DNA of 64,000 nucleotides from Caulobacteraceae bacterium (GCA_947441065.1 CANESI010000010.1:1-64000); one strand, 5' to 3'; counted from the stretch's first letter, positions 18,171 through 30,411 are shown. The notes: generated by a model not told the origin, from the letters alone. Numbers and translations are program-made.

Positions 18171-20176
18171 GGGGTCGGGCCTCCCGAAAGGATGGGTGCA
18201 GCCACAGGCAAGATCGTCTCGCTGGGCGGCGGCGGGGCCTCACCCTCGACCTCACCCGCCGCAGGCACGGGAGCCTCGGGCATGGGTAGGGGCGATTCAA
18301 TCCGCGCGCGGATGGCGGCGTCTTTCAGCAAGACCACACGCATAATCTCCCGTGCCATTGGGGCAGCAACAGCCGCTCCACCACCGCCGTGCTGCACAAT
18401 GATCGACAGGGCATAGCGCGGCGCATCATAGGGCGCGAAGGCGACAAAGAGCGCATGGTCACGCAGGCGCCAAGGCAGTGACTCGTTCGTGCGCACGCCA
18501 CTGGCCCGCTCGGCGCGGCTTATGACGCGAACCTGTGCGGTACCGGTCTTTCCCGCCATCAAAACGGGGCCAAGACCCAACTGACTGGCGCGATAGGCGG
18601 TACCGGTCGTGTCATTGGCCACGGCCGCCATAGCCGATCGGACCATCTCCATATGCTCAGGCTTGAAGGGCAGGTCAGCCGCAGCGGCGCCGCTGGGGGT
18701 CTCAACGCCGCCGATGGACTTGATTAGGCGAGGATTGAGCGCCTTGCGTCCATTGGCCAAACGCGCGGTCATGACCGCGAGTTGAAGGGCATTGGCCGAC
18801 AGGGCCCCCTGCCCGATGCCGAAGCTGAGGGACTCCCCCGGATACCAAGGCTGCTTATATTGCCGACGTTTCCAAGCCGTCGATGGGACCAGTCCCGCCT
18901 TTTGGCCTGAAATCCCAATATCGAAGGTTTGCCCCATACCAAAGGCCTCAGCGACCCGCGCGATCCGGTCGGGGCCGATCTTCAAGGCCGTCTGGTAGAA
19001 ATAGATGTCGCAGGAGTTCTTGATCGCCTCATGCATATTCTGCGGACCGTGCCCGCCACGCTTCCAGCAGTGGAAGAAGCGATTGCCGAACCACATCTGG
19101 CCCGAACAGACAATGGTCTCATTCGGATCGACCATGCCTGAGTCCAACACCGCCAAGGCCGTCATCGGCTTGAAGGTCGAGCCCGGCGGATAGGTCCCGG
19201 AGAGGGCCTTGTCCAACAAAGGACGGCGCTCATAGTCGGACAGGGCCCGGTAGTCTGCAGTGGAGAGGCCCTTGACGAACTGGTTGGCATCAAAGCTGGG
19301 GGCCGAGGCCATGCAGATCAGGTCGCCGGACTGTATATCCATCACCACGCAGGCGCCGCTTTCCTCACCGAGCACTTCCAGCGCCCGGCTCTGAACATCG
19401 GCGTCGAGCGACAGGACGACCGTCTTTCCCGCGACGGGGTTAATATCGCCCTCAGGGTCCTTACGAACCTCACGGCCCAAGGCATCGACCTCGGTCTTAA
19501 CCGCACCCGACTTGCCGCGCAGGACGGTGTCGAGGGCCTTTTCCACGCCCTGCTTGCCGATACGAAAGCCAGGATGGTGCAGAAGCGGATCGGGATTGAG
19601 CCCCGCCGCTGCAACGTCGCGGTCCGAAACCTTGGCCACATAGCCGACCACATGGGCAAAGGCCCCGCCATGGGGATAGACCCTCGCCTCGCCCATATCG
19701 GCCGTGACGCCAGGAAGTTCGGGTGTCCGAACATTGACCCGTGAGAACTCCTCCCAAGTCAGGTCTTCGGCAACAGCGACGGGAACCAGCTTGGGACTGC
19801 GTGAAATTTCGCGCAGTAGCTGGCGACGTCGCTCCGGCGTGATCGGGATCAGTTGCGACAGGGCATCGAGCGTGGCGTCAATATCATTGATCTCGTCACG
19901 CACCACCAGAACGCGGAAATTGGGCCGGTTGGAGGCGAGCTCGACTCCGAACCGATCCATTATCCGGCCACGGGGCGGTGGGATCAGACGAAAATTGAAC
20001 TGGTTTTCCGTCGACATCAGGCGATAGCGGTCAAACTCTAGGAGCTGGAGCTGAGCCAATCGCCCGCCAAGCGCCAAGATGGTGCCGCCCGCCAAACCGC
20101 CCATCAGAAAGGCGCGCCGGTTGAAAACGCCCTGGCGCTCATTGACCTCAGAAAAGAAGATCGACGGTTCACTCAT
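18167..20176 (-). CDS. mrdA: Penicillin-binding protein 2 (transpeptidase)
   Basis: A 669-residue class B PBP that cross-links lateral-wall peptidoglycan. An N-terminal membrane anchor (about 20-45) precedes the dimerisation domain. The transpeptidase domain has the SxxK motif with Ser333 and Lys336 (PPGSTFKP), SCD from KNSCDIYFY as SxN/D and KTGTAQ. The C-terminal tail is rich in Pro, Glu and Ala. Start and stop overlap mreD and rodA by 4 bases each, so production is stoichiometrically linked. Confidence 0.96.
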   Translation of the reverse strand: MSEPSIFFSEVNERQGVFNRRAFLMGGLAGGTILALGGRLAQLQLLEFDRYRLMSTENQFNFRLIPPPRGRIMDRFGVELASNRPNFRVLVVRDEINDIDATLDALSQLIPITPERRRQLLREISRSPKLVPVAVAEDLTWEEFSRVNVRTPELPGVTADMGEARVYPHGGAFAHVVGYVAKVSDRDVAAAGLNPDPLLHHPGFRIGKQGVEKALDTVLRGKSGAVKTEVDALGREVRKDPEGDINPVAGKTVVLSLDADVQSRALEVLGEESGACVVMDIQSGDLICMASAPSFDANQFVKGLSTADYRALSDYERRPLLDKALSGTYPPGSTFKPMTALAVLDSGMVDPNETIVCSGQMWFGNRFFHCWKRGGHGPQNMHEAIKNSCDIYFYQTALKIGPDRIARVAEAFGMGQTFDIGISGQKAGLVPSTAWKRRQYKQPWYPGESLSFGIGQGALSANALQLAVMTARLANGRKALNPRLIKSIGGVETPSGAAAADLPFKPEHMEMVRSAMAAVANDTTGTAYRASQLGLGPVLMAGKTGTAQVRVISRAERASGVRTNESLPWRLRDHALFVAFAPYDAPRYALSIIVQHGGGGAAVAAPMAREIMRVVLLKDAAIRARIESPLPMPEAPVPAAGEVEGEAPPPPSETILPVAAPILSGGPTP

Positions 20177-20703
20177 TTGAAGCGGACGTCCGCATCCTCG
20201 AAACGCTCAATCAGTTGGTGGGCGAACGGATAGAGCGCAGCGGTTACGGCCCACTGCCAAAAGGCCCCAACCAGACTGGGCGCGGCTTGGACATCGATGA
20301 GGGTCACAAGATAGGCGGTCAGTTCAACGATCAGGCAGGTGATGGCATACCAGACCCAATTCATCGACTGTCCCTGCCCGCTGGCAAAACTGCGCGAGGC
20401 CAGAACACCGGCATAGCCAAACAGCAGCGAGAAGCCCCACAGGCCAAGGGATGCACCCCAAAGAACGTCCAGCAGCAAGCCCGAAACCATCAAAATGAAA
20501 GGCGGCAGGATCGAGGGCCGGATCACCGCCCAGACAAAGGCGGGTACCATCAAAAAGACAGGCTCCGGCGGCACAAGACCAAAGACCCTTATGGGCAGTG
20601 CAAATAGCAGGGTCAGCACCAGGCAGGTCAGTGTCGGGACCGCTAACCAGTTCCACGGATCCATCGAGCGTGCAGCCGTCTGACGCGAGGTCTGAAACGT
20701 CAT
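20173..20703 (-). CDS. mreD: Rod-shape-determining protein MreD
   Basis: A 176-residue inner-membrane protein with five to six hydrophobic segments (LAVPTLTCLVLTLLFALPI, FILMVSGLLLDVLWGASLG). MreD completes the MreBCD complex. ATG 20703 overlaps the TGA of mreC (ATGA). The longer upstream frame is only the mreC tail read out of frame, so it is excluded. Confidence 0.92.
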   Translation of the reverse strand: MTFQTSRQTAARSMDPWNWLAVPTLTCLVLTLLFALPIRVFGLVPPEPVFLMVPAFVWAVIRPSILPPFILMVSGLLLDVLWGASLGLWGFSLLFGYAGVLASRSFASGQGQSMNWVWYAITCLIVELTAYLVTLIDVQAAPSLVGAFWQWAVTAALYPFAHQLIERFEDADVRFK

Positions 20704-21812
20704 CGGGCCGGCTCCTCCGCAGCCGCGCTCGGCTGGGCAACCGGTTTGGCCAGCGCAGGCGGTGGCGCGATGGGCTTGACCAGCGCAGGGGCAGGCTTGG
20801 CCATCACAGGCTTCGTCGCGGAAGGCTTCGGCGCGACTGGAGCAACAACCGGCGCGGCGGCAGGCTTTGCTGTCAGCGCAGGTGGCAGGACGGACGACGA
20901 GGCCACTGGCGCGGGAACATCGGTCAAGGGCGGCATCTTCGAGGCCTGCAACGCCTTTTGGGCCGCAAGATCGGTGAAGTCCTTGAACAGAAGAATACGC
21001 ACAAGATCGATTGGCACAGAATCCGAACTCAAACGCACTCGCCATTGGCCATCCAAGCCCTTGACGGCCGTTCCAACAGGCAGGCCGCGCGGCAAGACAC
21101 CGCCATCGCCAGAACTCAAGATCCGGTCGCCATTACGAACCGGCTCAACGCCCCGCAAATAGTCCAAAGTCGGATTGGGACCGCCATCTCCAGACAGGAT
21201 CGCGCGCGCATTGGTGCGGTCTACGAGAACCGGCATGTGACTGGCGACATCGGTCAGCAGCAGAATGCGACTAATGCCCTGACCTGTCCCGACAACCCGG
21301 CCGACCAGACCGGCATCGCTCATCACCGGCTGACCGACCCTGACCCCCATCTCTTCACCGGCATTGGCGAGGCGAGTATTGGCAAAGGGACCGCGCGCAT
21401 CGAGTACGATCCGCGCCGTGACCATGGGGATCGGGGGATCAATCTTGACGCCAAGCAGCGCGCGGTAACGCGAATTGATGTCTTCCAACGCGATGGCCGC
21501 GTCTCGCCACTGTCGCAGCCGCGCATTTTCGAGCTTCAGGCGGCGATTTTCACTGACCGCAAAGAAATAGTCACCGATGCCGTCGCCAAGGGCCCGCGCC
21601 CAATCGGCTGGGGTTGATAGGACATCGGCGGCCGGCGCCACGACCCGATCAACAACCACACGCCCGGCCCCATAGGCCTCATCCTTATAGGTTTCGCGCC
21701 GATCGCTGAGTAAAAGGCCAAGAGCCGCCACGCCCGCGACAATCACCGCCATGGCTGCGGCCCAGGTTAACGGGACCTTGAGGTCTTGAAATGGCCCGTC
21801 CCTTAAGGACAA
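20700..21812 (-). CDS. mreC: Rod-shape-determining protein MreC
   Basis: A 370-residue bitopic protein that links MreB to PBP2 in the periplasm. It has one membrane segment (about 13-35), a coiled coil (about 80-115, NRRLKLENARLRQ) and the two-lobed beta domain (GPFANTRLANAG, GLVGRVVGTGQGISRILLLTD). An unusual Ala/Pro-rich tail of about 70 residues (290-370) follows, which may be disordered and span the periplasm. Coupled to mreD by a 4-base overlap. Confidence 0.94.
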   Translation of the reverse strand: MSLRDGPFQDLKVPLTWAAAMAVIVAGVAALGLLLSDRRETYKDEAYGAGRVVVDRVVAPAADVLSTPADWARALGDGIGDYFFAVSENRRLKLENARLRQWRDAAIALEDINSRYRALLGVKIDPPIPMVTARIVLDARGPFANTRLANAGEEMGVRVGQPVMSDAGLVGRVVGTGQGISRILLLTDVASHMPVLVDRTNARAILSGDGGPNPTLDYLRGVEPVRNGDRILSSGDGGVLPRGLPVGTAVKGLDGQWRVRLSSDSVPIDLVRILLFKDFTDLAAQKALQASKMPPLTDVPAPVASSSVLPPALTAKPAAAPVVAPVAPKPSATKPVMAKPAPALVKPIAPPPALAKPVAQPSAAAEEPAR

Positions 21813-21892
21813 CGCTGGTCTCCACGGCAGATCCGGACAGGGCCAAGATCATAGAAATTCGTCAGGACACGATAGGTGCCGCCAAGAGGCGG

Positions 21893-22951
<1,059 letters not shown>

Positions 22952-23195
22952 TCAGGGATTGAAGGGCGTCTTACCTAAGGTAGCGAATAGATGGTCTTTT
23001 GGCTGCAGTCCTTGACGGTTCATCCACACGAATTGCGTTGCGTAAGGACAATCGACAGACAAGAAGAACTCTTACTCGGTTTCAAGCCCTGCAGACAGGT
23101 CGGTTTGCCCTGTGAGCGCGTTGAATTCAAGGCATTTTGTGATTCGGTTTGACAGGCGTCTATAGGCACACCGCTCAAAAGGGTAAGAGAACAAA

Positions 23196-24080
23196 CTATC
23201 CGATCGCGGCTAAAACCACGCCGAGCGCGGTAATGGTCCCCGCGACGATCTGAGACAGGGTCAACCGCTCCGCAAAGAGCCTGCGCCCCATCAGGGCCGC
23301 GACCGGCATCTCGACAACGCCAACGGCGCGAACCGGACCCGCCGGGCTCATGGTCAAGGCGATAAACCAAAGGGCTGAGGCCCCTGCCCCAAAGAAACCC
23401 GCGCCCAAAGATGACTTCCACGCGCCGATCGCGCCCCTCAGCGCCTTGGGGTCAAGGATCATCAGGCCGATGATCAGCACGAGGGTCTGGATCGTTTGAA
23501 CCACCGCCACGGTCACGAGCGCTGAAAAGACCGCGTGATGCGGATCAAAGGCTAGGCCCCCTTGGCGAAAGGCATTGGCGCTTAGGGCGAAACAGGCCCC
23601 TGACGTCAGGCCGAGCAGAGCCGGGCTCCAGTCGCGAACCCCCTCCATCCGACGCGGCCAAGACAGATAGACGAGGCCCGCTGTTGCGATAAATAGCCCA
23701 GCCCAAGCGACCGGGCTGATCGGATCGTGGAACAGGAAGAACCCGACCAAGGCGGTAAAGGGCAGCGAGCTTTGCTGAAAGGCCGTGCCAATGGCAAAGC
23801 TGGACCGCTGCATCGACACCAAAAGCGCCGCCGTCGCCCCAACCTGCGCCAAGGCGCCAATGGCGCAGGCCATAAAGAAATAGGCGCTGAAATGACCTTG
23901 CGCCTGAGGCGTGATCAGCTTGGCCACAGCGATGAAGGCTAGCGTAAAGGGCAGTCCAAACAGAAACCGCACCAAGGTCGCGCCCCATGGACCCGCAACC
24001 CGCAATAGCCCGCGCTGCAAGGCATTGCGCGATACCTGCAGAACCGTCGCCGCGAGGGTCAGGGGGATCCAGATCAACAT
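23196..24080 (-). CDS. EamA-type (DMT superfamily) transporter
   Basis: A 294-residue inner-membrane protein with ten predicted helices in two EamA repeats (for example LIWIPLTLAATVLQVSRNAL and GALAQVGATAALLVSMQRSS). It probably exports a small metabolite. The substrate cannot be inferred. It is 65 bases downstream of leuA on the same strand, so co-transcription, possibly for amino-acid-related efflux, is conceivable. Confidence 0.82.
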   Translation of the reverse strand: MLIWIPLTLAATVLQVSRNALQRGLLRVAGPWGATLVRFLFGLPFTLAFIAVAKLITPQAQGHFSAYFFMACAIGALAQVGATAALLVSMQRSSFAIGTAFQQSSLPFTALVGFFLFHDPISPVAWAGLFIATAGLVYLSWPRRMEGVRDWSPALLGLTSGACFALSANAFRQGGLAFDPHHAVFSALVTVAVVQTIQTLVLIIGLMILDPKALRGAIGAWKSSLGAGFFGAGASALWFIALTMSPAGPVRAVGVVEMPVAALMGRRLFAERLTLSQIVAGTITALGVVLAAIG

Positions 24081-24145
24081 GAAACTATGGCCTCATCTCG
24101 CGCCCGGCCAGACCCAGAGCGAGAATGAGGATTAGGCACCGGTCT

Positions 24146-25732
24146 CTAGAACTGGCCAGCGACGAGGGGCTCTGGAGCCGACTTCTGCTTGCGCGCCATC
24201 AGGTTGTTGAGCGCATTGACATAGGCCTTGGCCGAGGCGGTCATGGTGTCAGTATCGGCGGCTTGACCGGTCGCGATGCGGCCATCCTCTTCCAGACGCA
24301 CCGAGACCTGAGCCTGAGCATCGGTGCCTTCGGTCACGGCATGGACCTGGAACAGGCGCAGGGCCGCCTCGTGGGGCACGATCTCGCGAATGGCGTTGAA
24401 GACGGCATCCACCGGACCATCGCCGGTTGAGGTCGCCTTCTGTTCGACGCCGTCAATGTCCAAGGTCAGGTCAGCCGATTGGCCTTCGGTGCCCGCAATG
24501 ACGCGCAGATGGGTCACGCGGATACGCTCCCCGCCCCGCGCCAAGGCATCATCGACCAGCGCAATAATATCGTCGTCATAGACGTGCTTCTTGCGGTCGG
24601 CCAAGTCCTTGAAGCGGACAAAGGCCTCCTTCAGGGCGTTCTGACCCAGCTCATAGCCCAGATCCTTCAGCTTGGCGCGGAAGGCGTGACTGCCGGAATG
24701 TTTACCCATGACCAGGGTCGAGGGGGCCTGACCGACCGACTCCGGGGTCATGATCTCGTAGGTCTCGCGGTTCTTCAGCATGCCATCCTGATGGATGCCG
24801 CTTTCATGGGCGAAGGCGTTCTTACCGACGATGGCCTTATTGTACTGGACCGCAAAGCCAGTGATGGCCGAGACATAGCGGCTGGCGCGGGTGATGTGGG
24901 TGCTGTCGATGCGGGTCTGGAAGGGCAGACGGTCGGCCCGAACCTTCAGCGCCATGACGATCTCTTCCAGCGCCGCATTACCGGCCCGCTCGCCAAGGCC
25001 ATTGATGGCACATTCCACCTGACGCGCCCCGCCCTGAACCCCGGCCAGAGAGTTGGCCACGGCCAGACCCAAGTCGTTATGACAGTGGGTCGAGAAGATC
25101 ACCCGGTCGGCGCCCTCGACATTCTGGGTCATCCAGCTGAACAGGTCGGCATATTCAGACGGATAGGTATAGCCGACCGTGTCCGGCAGATTGATCGTGG
25201 TGGCACCAGCCCGGATGGCCGCCTCGACGGCGCGGCGCAGGAACTGGCGCTCACTGCGGGTCGCGTCTTCGGCGGACCACTCGACATCATCACGCAGGTT
25301 GCGGGCATGGGTGACCGAGCGGGTGATGGTTTCCAGAACCTGTTCCGGTTCCATCTGCAGCTTATGCTTCATATGCAGGTCGCTGGTGGCGATCACCACG
25401 TGGATGCGGCCGCGGGCGGCAGGCTTCAAGGCCTCGGCGCAGCGGTCAATATCCACCTGATGGGCGCGGCACAGGCCCGCAATGGTGCTGGTCTTGACGA
25501 TCTTGGCGATCTCGCGAACCGCTTCGAAGTCACCATTGGAGGCGATGGGGAAGCCGGCCTCTATGACATCGACCCCCATCTCTTCCAAGATCTTGGCCAG
25601 TTCGAGCTTTTCATCCAGGCTCATGGAGGCGCCGGGCGATTGCTCGCCGTCGCGCATGGTGGTGTCAAAGATGATGACATTTTCGCGCGCCTTAGCAGCG
25701 GCTATGGCGGTCGTATCAATGGAAGCGGTCAT
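24146..25732 (-). CDS. leuA: 2-isopropylmalate synthase
   Basis: A 528-residue enzyme that condenses acetyl-CoA with 2-oxoisovalerate, the first committed step of leucine synthesis. The DRE-TIM barrel shows FDTTMRDGEQSPGA and the metal-binding HCHNDLG. A C-terminal LeuA regulatory domain (GTEGQSADLTLDIDG) provides leucine feedback. Length fits the type I enzyme. A leucine-rich ORF lies 84 bases upstream and may control it. Confidence 0.96.
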   Translation of the reverse strand: MTASIDTTAIAAAKARENVIIFDTTMRDGEQSPGASMSLDEKLELAKILEEMGVDVIEAGFPIASNGDFEAVREIAKIVKTSTIAGLCRAHQVDIDRCAEALKPAARGRIHVVIATSDLHMKHKLQMEPEQVLETITRSVTHARNLRDDVEWSAEDATRSERQFLRRAVEAAIRAGATTINLPDTVGYTYPSEYADLFSWMTQNVEGADRVIFSTHCHNDLGLAVANSLAGVQGGARQVECAINGLGERAGNAALEEIVMALKVRADRLPFQTRIDSTHITRASRYVSAITGFAVQYNKAIVGKNAFAHESGIHQDGMLKNRETYEIMTPESVGQAPSTLVMGKHSGSHAFRAKLKDLGYELGQNALKEAFVRFKDLADRKKHVYDDDIIALVDDALARGGERIRVTHLRVIAGTEGQSADLTLDIDGVEQKATSTGDGPVDAVFNAIREIVPHEAALRLFQVHAVTEGTDAQAQVSVRLEEDGRIATGQAADTDTMTASAKAYVNALNNLMARKQKSAPEPLVAGQF

Positions 25733-25816
25733 GTGAGTTGCTCTTGGCGTTGGTCATGGACGGTTTAGGGTTTTGTCTTTCACCCCCTGCACGTCCGGCC
25801 GCGATAGATACGCGCC

Positions 25817-25915
25817 TCAGAACGCCCAGGGGCAGCTAAGCCCTAGGACCCCACCCAAGAGGGGGTACAGCACTGCCGAAGCAACCTGTCCAGTCATGTG
25901 AAGACACATATTCAT
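25817..25915 (-). CDS. Putative leucine-rich leader peptide of leuA
   Basis: A 32-codon ORF with the core VLYPLLGGVLGL. Six of 32 residues are Leu, read by five different codons including the GC-poor CTA and adjacent CTC-TTG. It ends 84 bases before leuA on the same strand. Leu-rich leader ORFs regulate leu genes by attenuation in several proteobacteria. GC-rich stems can be drawn over and after the Leu codons, but no clear U-tract terminator was found on this strand, and its RBS is weak. The call is therefore tentative. Confidence 0.35.
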   Translation of the reverse strand: MNMCLHMTGQVASAVLYPLLGGVLGLSCPWAF

Positions 25916-25998
25916 GCCACGCTTCTAACGAATCTTCGAGATTTGAGCAAGCCTCTTGCGCCGAAGGGGTGCATTTTACGGCTCACGGCAAGAAATTT

Positions 25999-26739
25999 TC
26001 ACTTTGTCCGGTCATTTGGTGAAATTTCATTCCCATCGTGCTTCATCCAGCGCCGCGCGACAAATCCGGCTCCGAGCCAAACCGCCGCCGCCAAAACAAG
26101 CAGGATTATGGGCTGATAGCCCCCGCCCTTCATGGCTTGGACGATACTATTGCCGGCAAAGGCGGTCAGGGCGATCTTGGGGATGATGCCAAGGGCCGTG
26201 CCGGCGAGAAAATGGCGAAAACGCATGGGTGTCACGCCTGCGGCCATATTGACGACGATAAAGGGCGCCGACGGCACCAGACGCACGATCAGGCTGGCCA
26301 TAAAACCGTTGCGGCCAATCAGCCCCATGAAGCGCGTCACGCCCTCACCGCCCCCGACACTGCCCAGCGCTGACAGGGCCCCGCTGCCGATCTTGCGGCC
26401 TAGCCCAAAGCCCACCACCGCCGAAACCAGCGTGCCGATCCAGCTATAGGTCAGTCCAACCCACGGACCGAAGGCGAGGACCGTCGCGGCGATCAAGACA
26501 AACTGCGGCACACCCAAAAAGGCCATCAGGGCAAAGACCGCCACCGCGACGGGCAGGGCAAAGGGGCCGTGGGGCGCGCTGTCCAGCCAATGCTCGACCG
26601 TCGTTTCGCCATTAAAACCCAAGAGCTGAGCGCCGAACACAAAGACAATTCCCACGCCGCCAAACAGCACGAATGACACACCAACGCTGCGCCAAGCGCG
26701 GGCGTCCATATTCATCAGGAATCGGATCAGTGCGGTCAT
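25999..26739 (-). CDS. TVP38/TMEM64 (SNARE-associated) family membrane protein
   Basis: A 246-residue polytopic protein. ATG 26739 has AAGGAACCC in front; the longer frame reads back into repeat B and is rejected. The family core is visible: FLGVPQFVLIAATVLAFGP, FGLGRKIG, and the G-rich loop GLIGRNGFMASLIVRLVPSAPF with VNMAAG. These DedA-superfamily proteins are linked to lipid-carrier or lipid scrambling functions. The exact role here is unknown. Confidence 0.85.
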   Translation of the reverse strand: MTALIRFLMNMDARAWRSVGVSFVLFGGVGIVFVFGAQLLGFNGETTVEHWLDSAPHGPFALPVAVAVFALMAFLGVPQFVLIAATVLAFGPWVGLTYSWIGTLVSAVVGFGLGRKIGSGALSALGSVGGGEGVTRFMGLIGRNGFMASLIVRLVPSAPFIVVNMAAGVTPMRFRHFLAGTALGIIPKIALTAFAGNSIVQAMKGGGYQPIILLVLAAAVWLGAGFVARRWMKHDGNEISPNDRTK

Positions 26740-26786
26740 GGGTTCCTTATAGAGCGGAGTGACGGGTAAGACACCTGCCACCGTAA

Positions 26787-28196
<1,410 letters not shown>

Positions 28197-28208
28197 GGAC
28201 CTCACCCC

Positions 28209-29237
28209 GTGACCGACCAACTGGCCTTAGCGGCAGCGTTGGCTTGGGCAACGGGGACCGTGGTCGCAGGACTGGTGTCCCGTTGGGGACCGGTTGATCC
28301 GCCAAGGGATCGGGGCGCGCACAAGGCCCCGACACCCACCAGCGGCGGCCTTGGGATCATGGCCGGCACCTGCGCCGGCCTCGTCCTCTTGGCCAGCCAA
28401 TTGCCCAAAGACCATCTGGCACCGCTCGTCGCCCTATTGGGCATGGCGCTTGCCATGGGGGTGTTAGGCCTGATCGACGACATTTTTGATCTGAATGCCC
28501 GGCTAAAGCTTGGCATCCATGTCGCGCTGGCCATCGCCTTTGCGGCCTTCGTGGCAAAGATCGGGGTTCTGCCGTTGGCGGCGGGGCTCGACCTGCCGCT
28601 GCTGCCGATCTTCAGCATCCTCGGCACAGCTCTGTGGATCGTGGTTCTGGTCAATGGCTTGAATTTCATCGACGGGGCCAATGGGCTGGCTCCTGGCGCC
28701 GCCATCATCATTCTGGCCGCCATAGGCCTGCTGGCCGGGCTTCAGGGGCAGAGCGCCCTGAGCGCCGTCGCCATCATCGCGGCAGCCGCCTCTCTGGGGT
28801 TCTTGCCGTGGAACCTGCCGGGCGGGCGGGTGTTTCAAGGCGATGCGGGGGCCCTGTTCAGTGGCTTTCTGATCGCGGGCCTCGCCGTGCTGATGGCCGA
28901 CCCGAAAGCAGGCGGTCGTCTATCGCCCTATCCCGTGGTCTTTGCCAGCCTACCGCTGCTCTCCGACGTGTTCTTGACCCTGTTGTCACGCGCGCGTCGA
29001 AAACAGGGCCTCTTAACCGCCCATCGAGACCATCTGTTTCAGCGCTGGCTGATCGCTGACCCCAAGCGCACCCATGCAGGCCTATCGGTCAGGTTCTGGA
29101 TCCTAACCGCCGCCTTCGCTGGACTGGGCGTCATAGCCGAGACCACACAAGTGGGCTCACAGGCAGGCCTCCTGGCCCTCAGCATCCTGATCTGCGTCTT
29201 GCTGTGGCGGCGTTGGGATCGGTCGCTTCAGGCCTAG
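28209..29237 (+). CDS. WecA/MraY-type polyprenyl-phosphate sugar-1-phosphate transferase
   Basis: A 342-residue polytopic enzyme that moves a phospho-sugar from a UDP-sugar to a C55 lipid carrier. The motifs are HKAPTPTSGG (about 38-47), Asp90-Asp91 (LIDDIFDL), NFIDGANG (152-159), GDAG (211-214) and the cytoplasmic HRDHLFQR (272-279). It is closer to WecA/WbpL-type transferases than to MraY. It probably starts an O-antigen, capsule or holdfast-like glycan. It starts at GTG after aspartate aminotransferase. Its stop shares CTAG with the polyprenyl synthase. Confidence 0.88.
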   Translation: MTDQLALAAALAWATGTVVAGLVSRWGPVDPPRDRGAHKAPTPTSGGLGIMAGTCAGLVLLASQLPKDHLAPLVALLGMALAMGVLGLIDDIFDLNARLKLGIHVALAIAFAAFVAKIGVLPLAAGLDLPLLPIFSILGTALWIVVLVNGLNFIDGANGLAPGAAIIILAAIGLLAGLQGQSALSAVAIIAAAASLGFLPWNLPGGRVFQGDAGALFSGFLIAGLAVLMADPKAGGRLSPYPVVFASLPLLSDVFLTLLSRARRKQGLLTAHRDHLFQRWLIADPKRTHAGLSVRFWILTAAFAGLGVIAETTQVGSQAGLLALSILICVLLWRRWDRSLQA

Positions 29238-30268
29238 GCGGCGCGGCTGACCGAGAAGTCGGCCAGAGCCTCGAGGGCCTGACGCCAATCATTGTTCGGG
29301 AATACCGCCAACGCGGCCTTGGCCGTTTCGGCATAGTCCACCGCCAGATCGAGGCTGGCATCGAGTGCGCCCGTGCTCAGGATAAGATCACGCGCGCGAA
29401 GGAAGTCCGCGTCGGTCTGATCCAGCCGCCCCACCGTCCGCTCCCAGAAAGCCGTCTCGGCCGCGCCCGTGCGGGCCATGGCCAAGAGCAGCGGCAAGGT
29501 CGCCTTGCCCTCTCTGAAATCATCACCGGCATTCTTGCCCAGCGTCTCGGTCTTGCCGCCATAGTCCAGCGCATCATCGGTCAGTTGGAAGGCCAGCCCA
29601 AGATTGAGGCCATAGGCGCGCAGGGCTTGGATATCGGTCTCAGACGCGCCACTGACCACCGCGCCCGCTTCGGCGGCGGCGGCGAACAGTTCGGCGGTCT
29701 TGGCCTTGATGATTTCCAGATAGGTGTCCTGATCCAGCGCCAGATCATGGGCGCGGGTTAGTTGCAAAACCTCGCCCTCAGCAATGACGCTAGAGGCATG
29801 GGCCAGAATATTCAGCGCCCGTAAGGACCCCGTCTCGACCATCAGCTCGAACGAGCGGGCGAACAGAAAGTCTCCGACCAGAACGCTGGAGGCCCCGCCC
29901 CAGATCAGGTGCGCGGCAACCTTGCCTCGGCGGAGCGTGCTGCCATCGACCACATCATCATGCAAAAGGGTCGCGGTGTGGATGAACTCGACCGCTGCCG
30001 CCAGCTTCAAGAAGCCGTCTTCGGGCAAGCCATTGGCGACCGTAGAGGCCTGCCCCCGCGCCAGCCGCGCGGCGGCGACCGTCAGGAGCGGCCTTAACCG
30101 CTTGCCGCCCGCCACGATCAGATGTTCGGCCAAGGCAGGGATCACCGGCACAGGGCTATCCATGCGCCCCATGATCAGGCTGTCGACGCCCGCCATATCC
30201 GACGCCGCCAAACGCACGAGGCGCTCGACAGAACCGATTGGTCGGGTGATGACCTCCGTGGCGTCCAA
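29234..30268 (-). CDS. ispB: Polyprenyl (octaprenyl/decaprenyl) diphosphate synthase
   Basis: A 344-residue trans-prenyltransferase that makes the ubiquinone side chain. The two Asp-rich motifs are D104-D105-x-x-D108 (LLHDDVVDGS) and D231-D232-x-x-D235 (QLTDDALDY), with GGKRLRP near the start. Chain length cannot be read directly, although alphaproteobacteria often make the C50 chain of Q10. The gene converges on the sugar-phosphate transferase (shared CTAG stops) and is divergent from the TrmN6-like gene. Confidence 0.93.
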   Translation of the reverse strand: MDATEVITRPIGSVERLVRLAASDMAGVDSLIMGRMDSPVPVIPALAEHLIVAGGKRLRPLLTVAAARLARGQASTVANGLPEDGFLKLAAAVEFIHTATLLHDDVVDGSTLRRGKVAAHLIWGGASSVLVGDFLFARSFELMVETGSLRALNILAHASSVIAEGEVLQLTRAHDLALDQDTYLEIIKAKTAELFAAAAEAGAVVSGASETDIQALRAYGLNLGLAFQLTDDALDYGGKTETLGKNAGDDFREGKATLPLLLAMARTGAAETAFWERTVGRLDQTDADFLRARDLILSTGALDASLDLAVDYAETAKAALAVFPNNDWRQALEALADFSVSRAA

Positions 30269-30411
30269 GATCTGGCTCCTCGCTGATGCCGCTAGCAGAC
30301 TAGACCCCTGCCCATCGCCTTCATACTGAATATGCGCTGACGGTTGCAGGAGACAAGGATTGCGGGATAGGTCAGGGGAGAGGCGAGCACAAGTCTTGAA
30401 GCGGTCAAACC

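Noticed and set aside
20704-21045. N-terminal extension of the mreD frame
   Set aside because: This is the mreC tail read in another frame; the ATGA overlap at 20700-20703 gives the real start.
24479-25768. 429-codon ORF antisense to leuA
   Set aside because: leuA is certain on the other strand; the antisense product is low-complexity in character and shows no motif.
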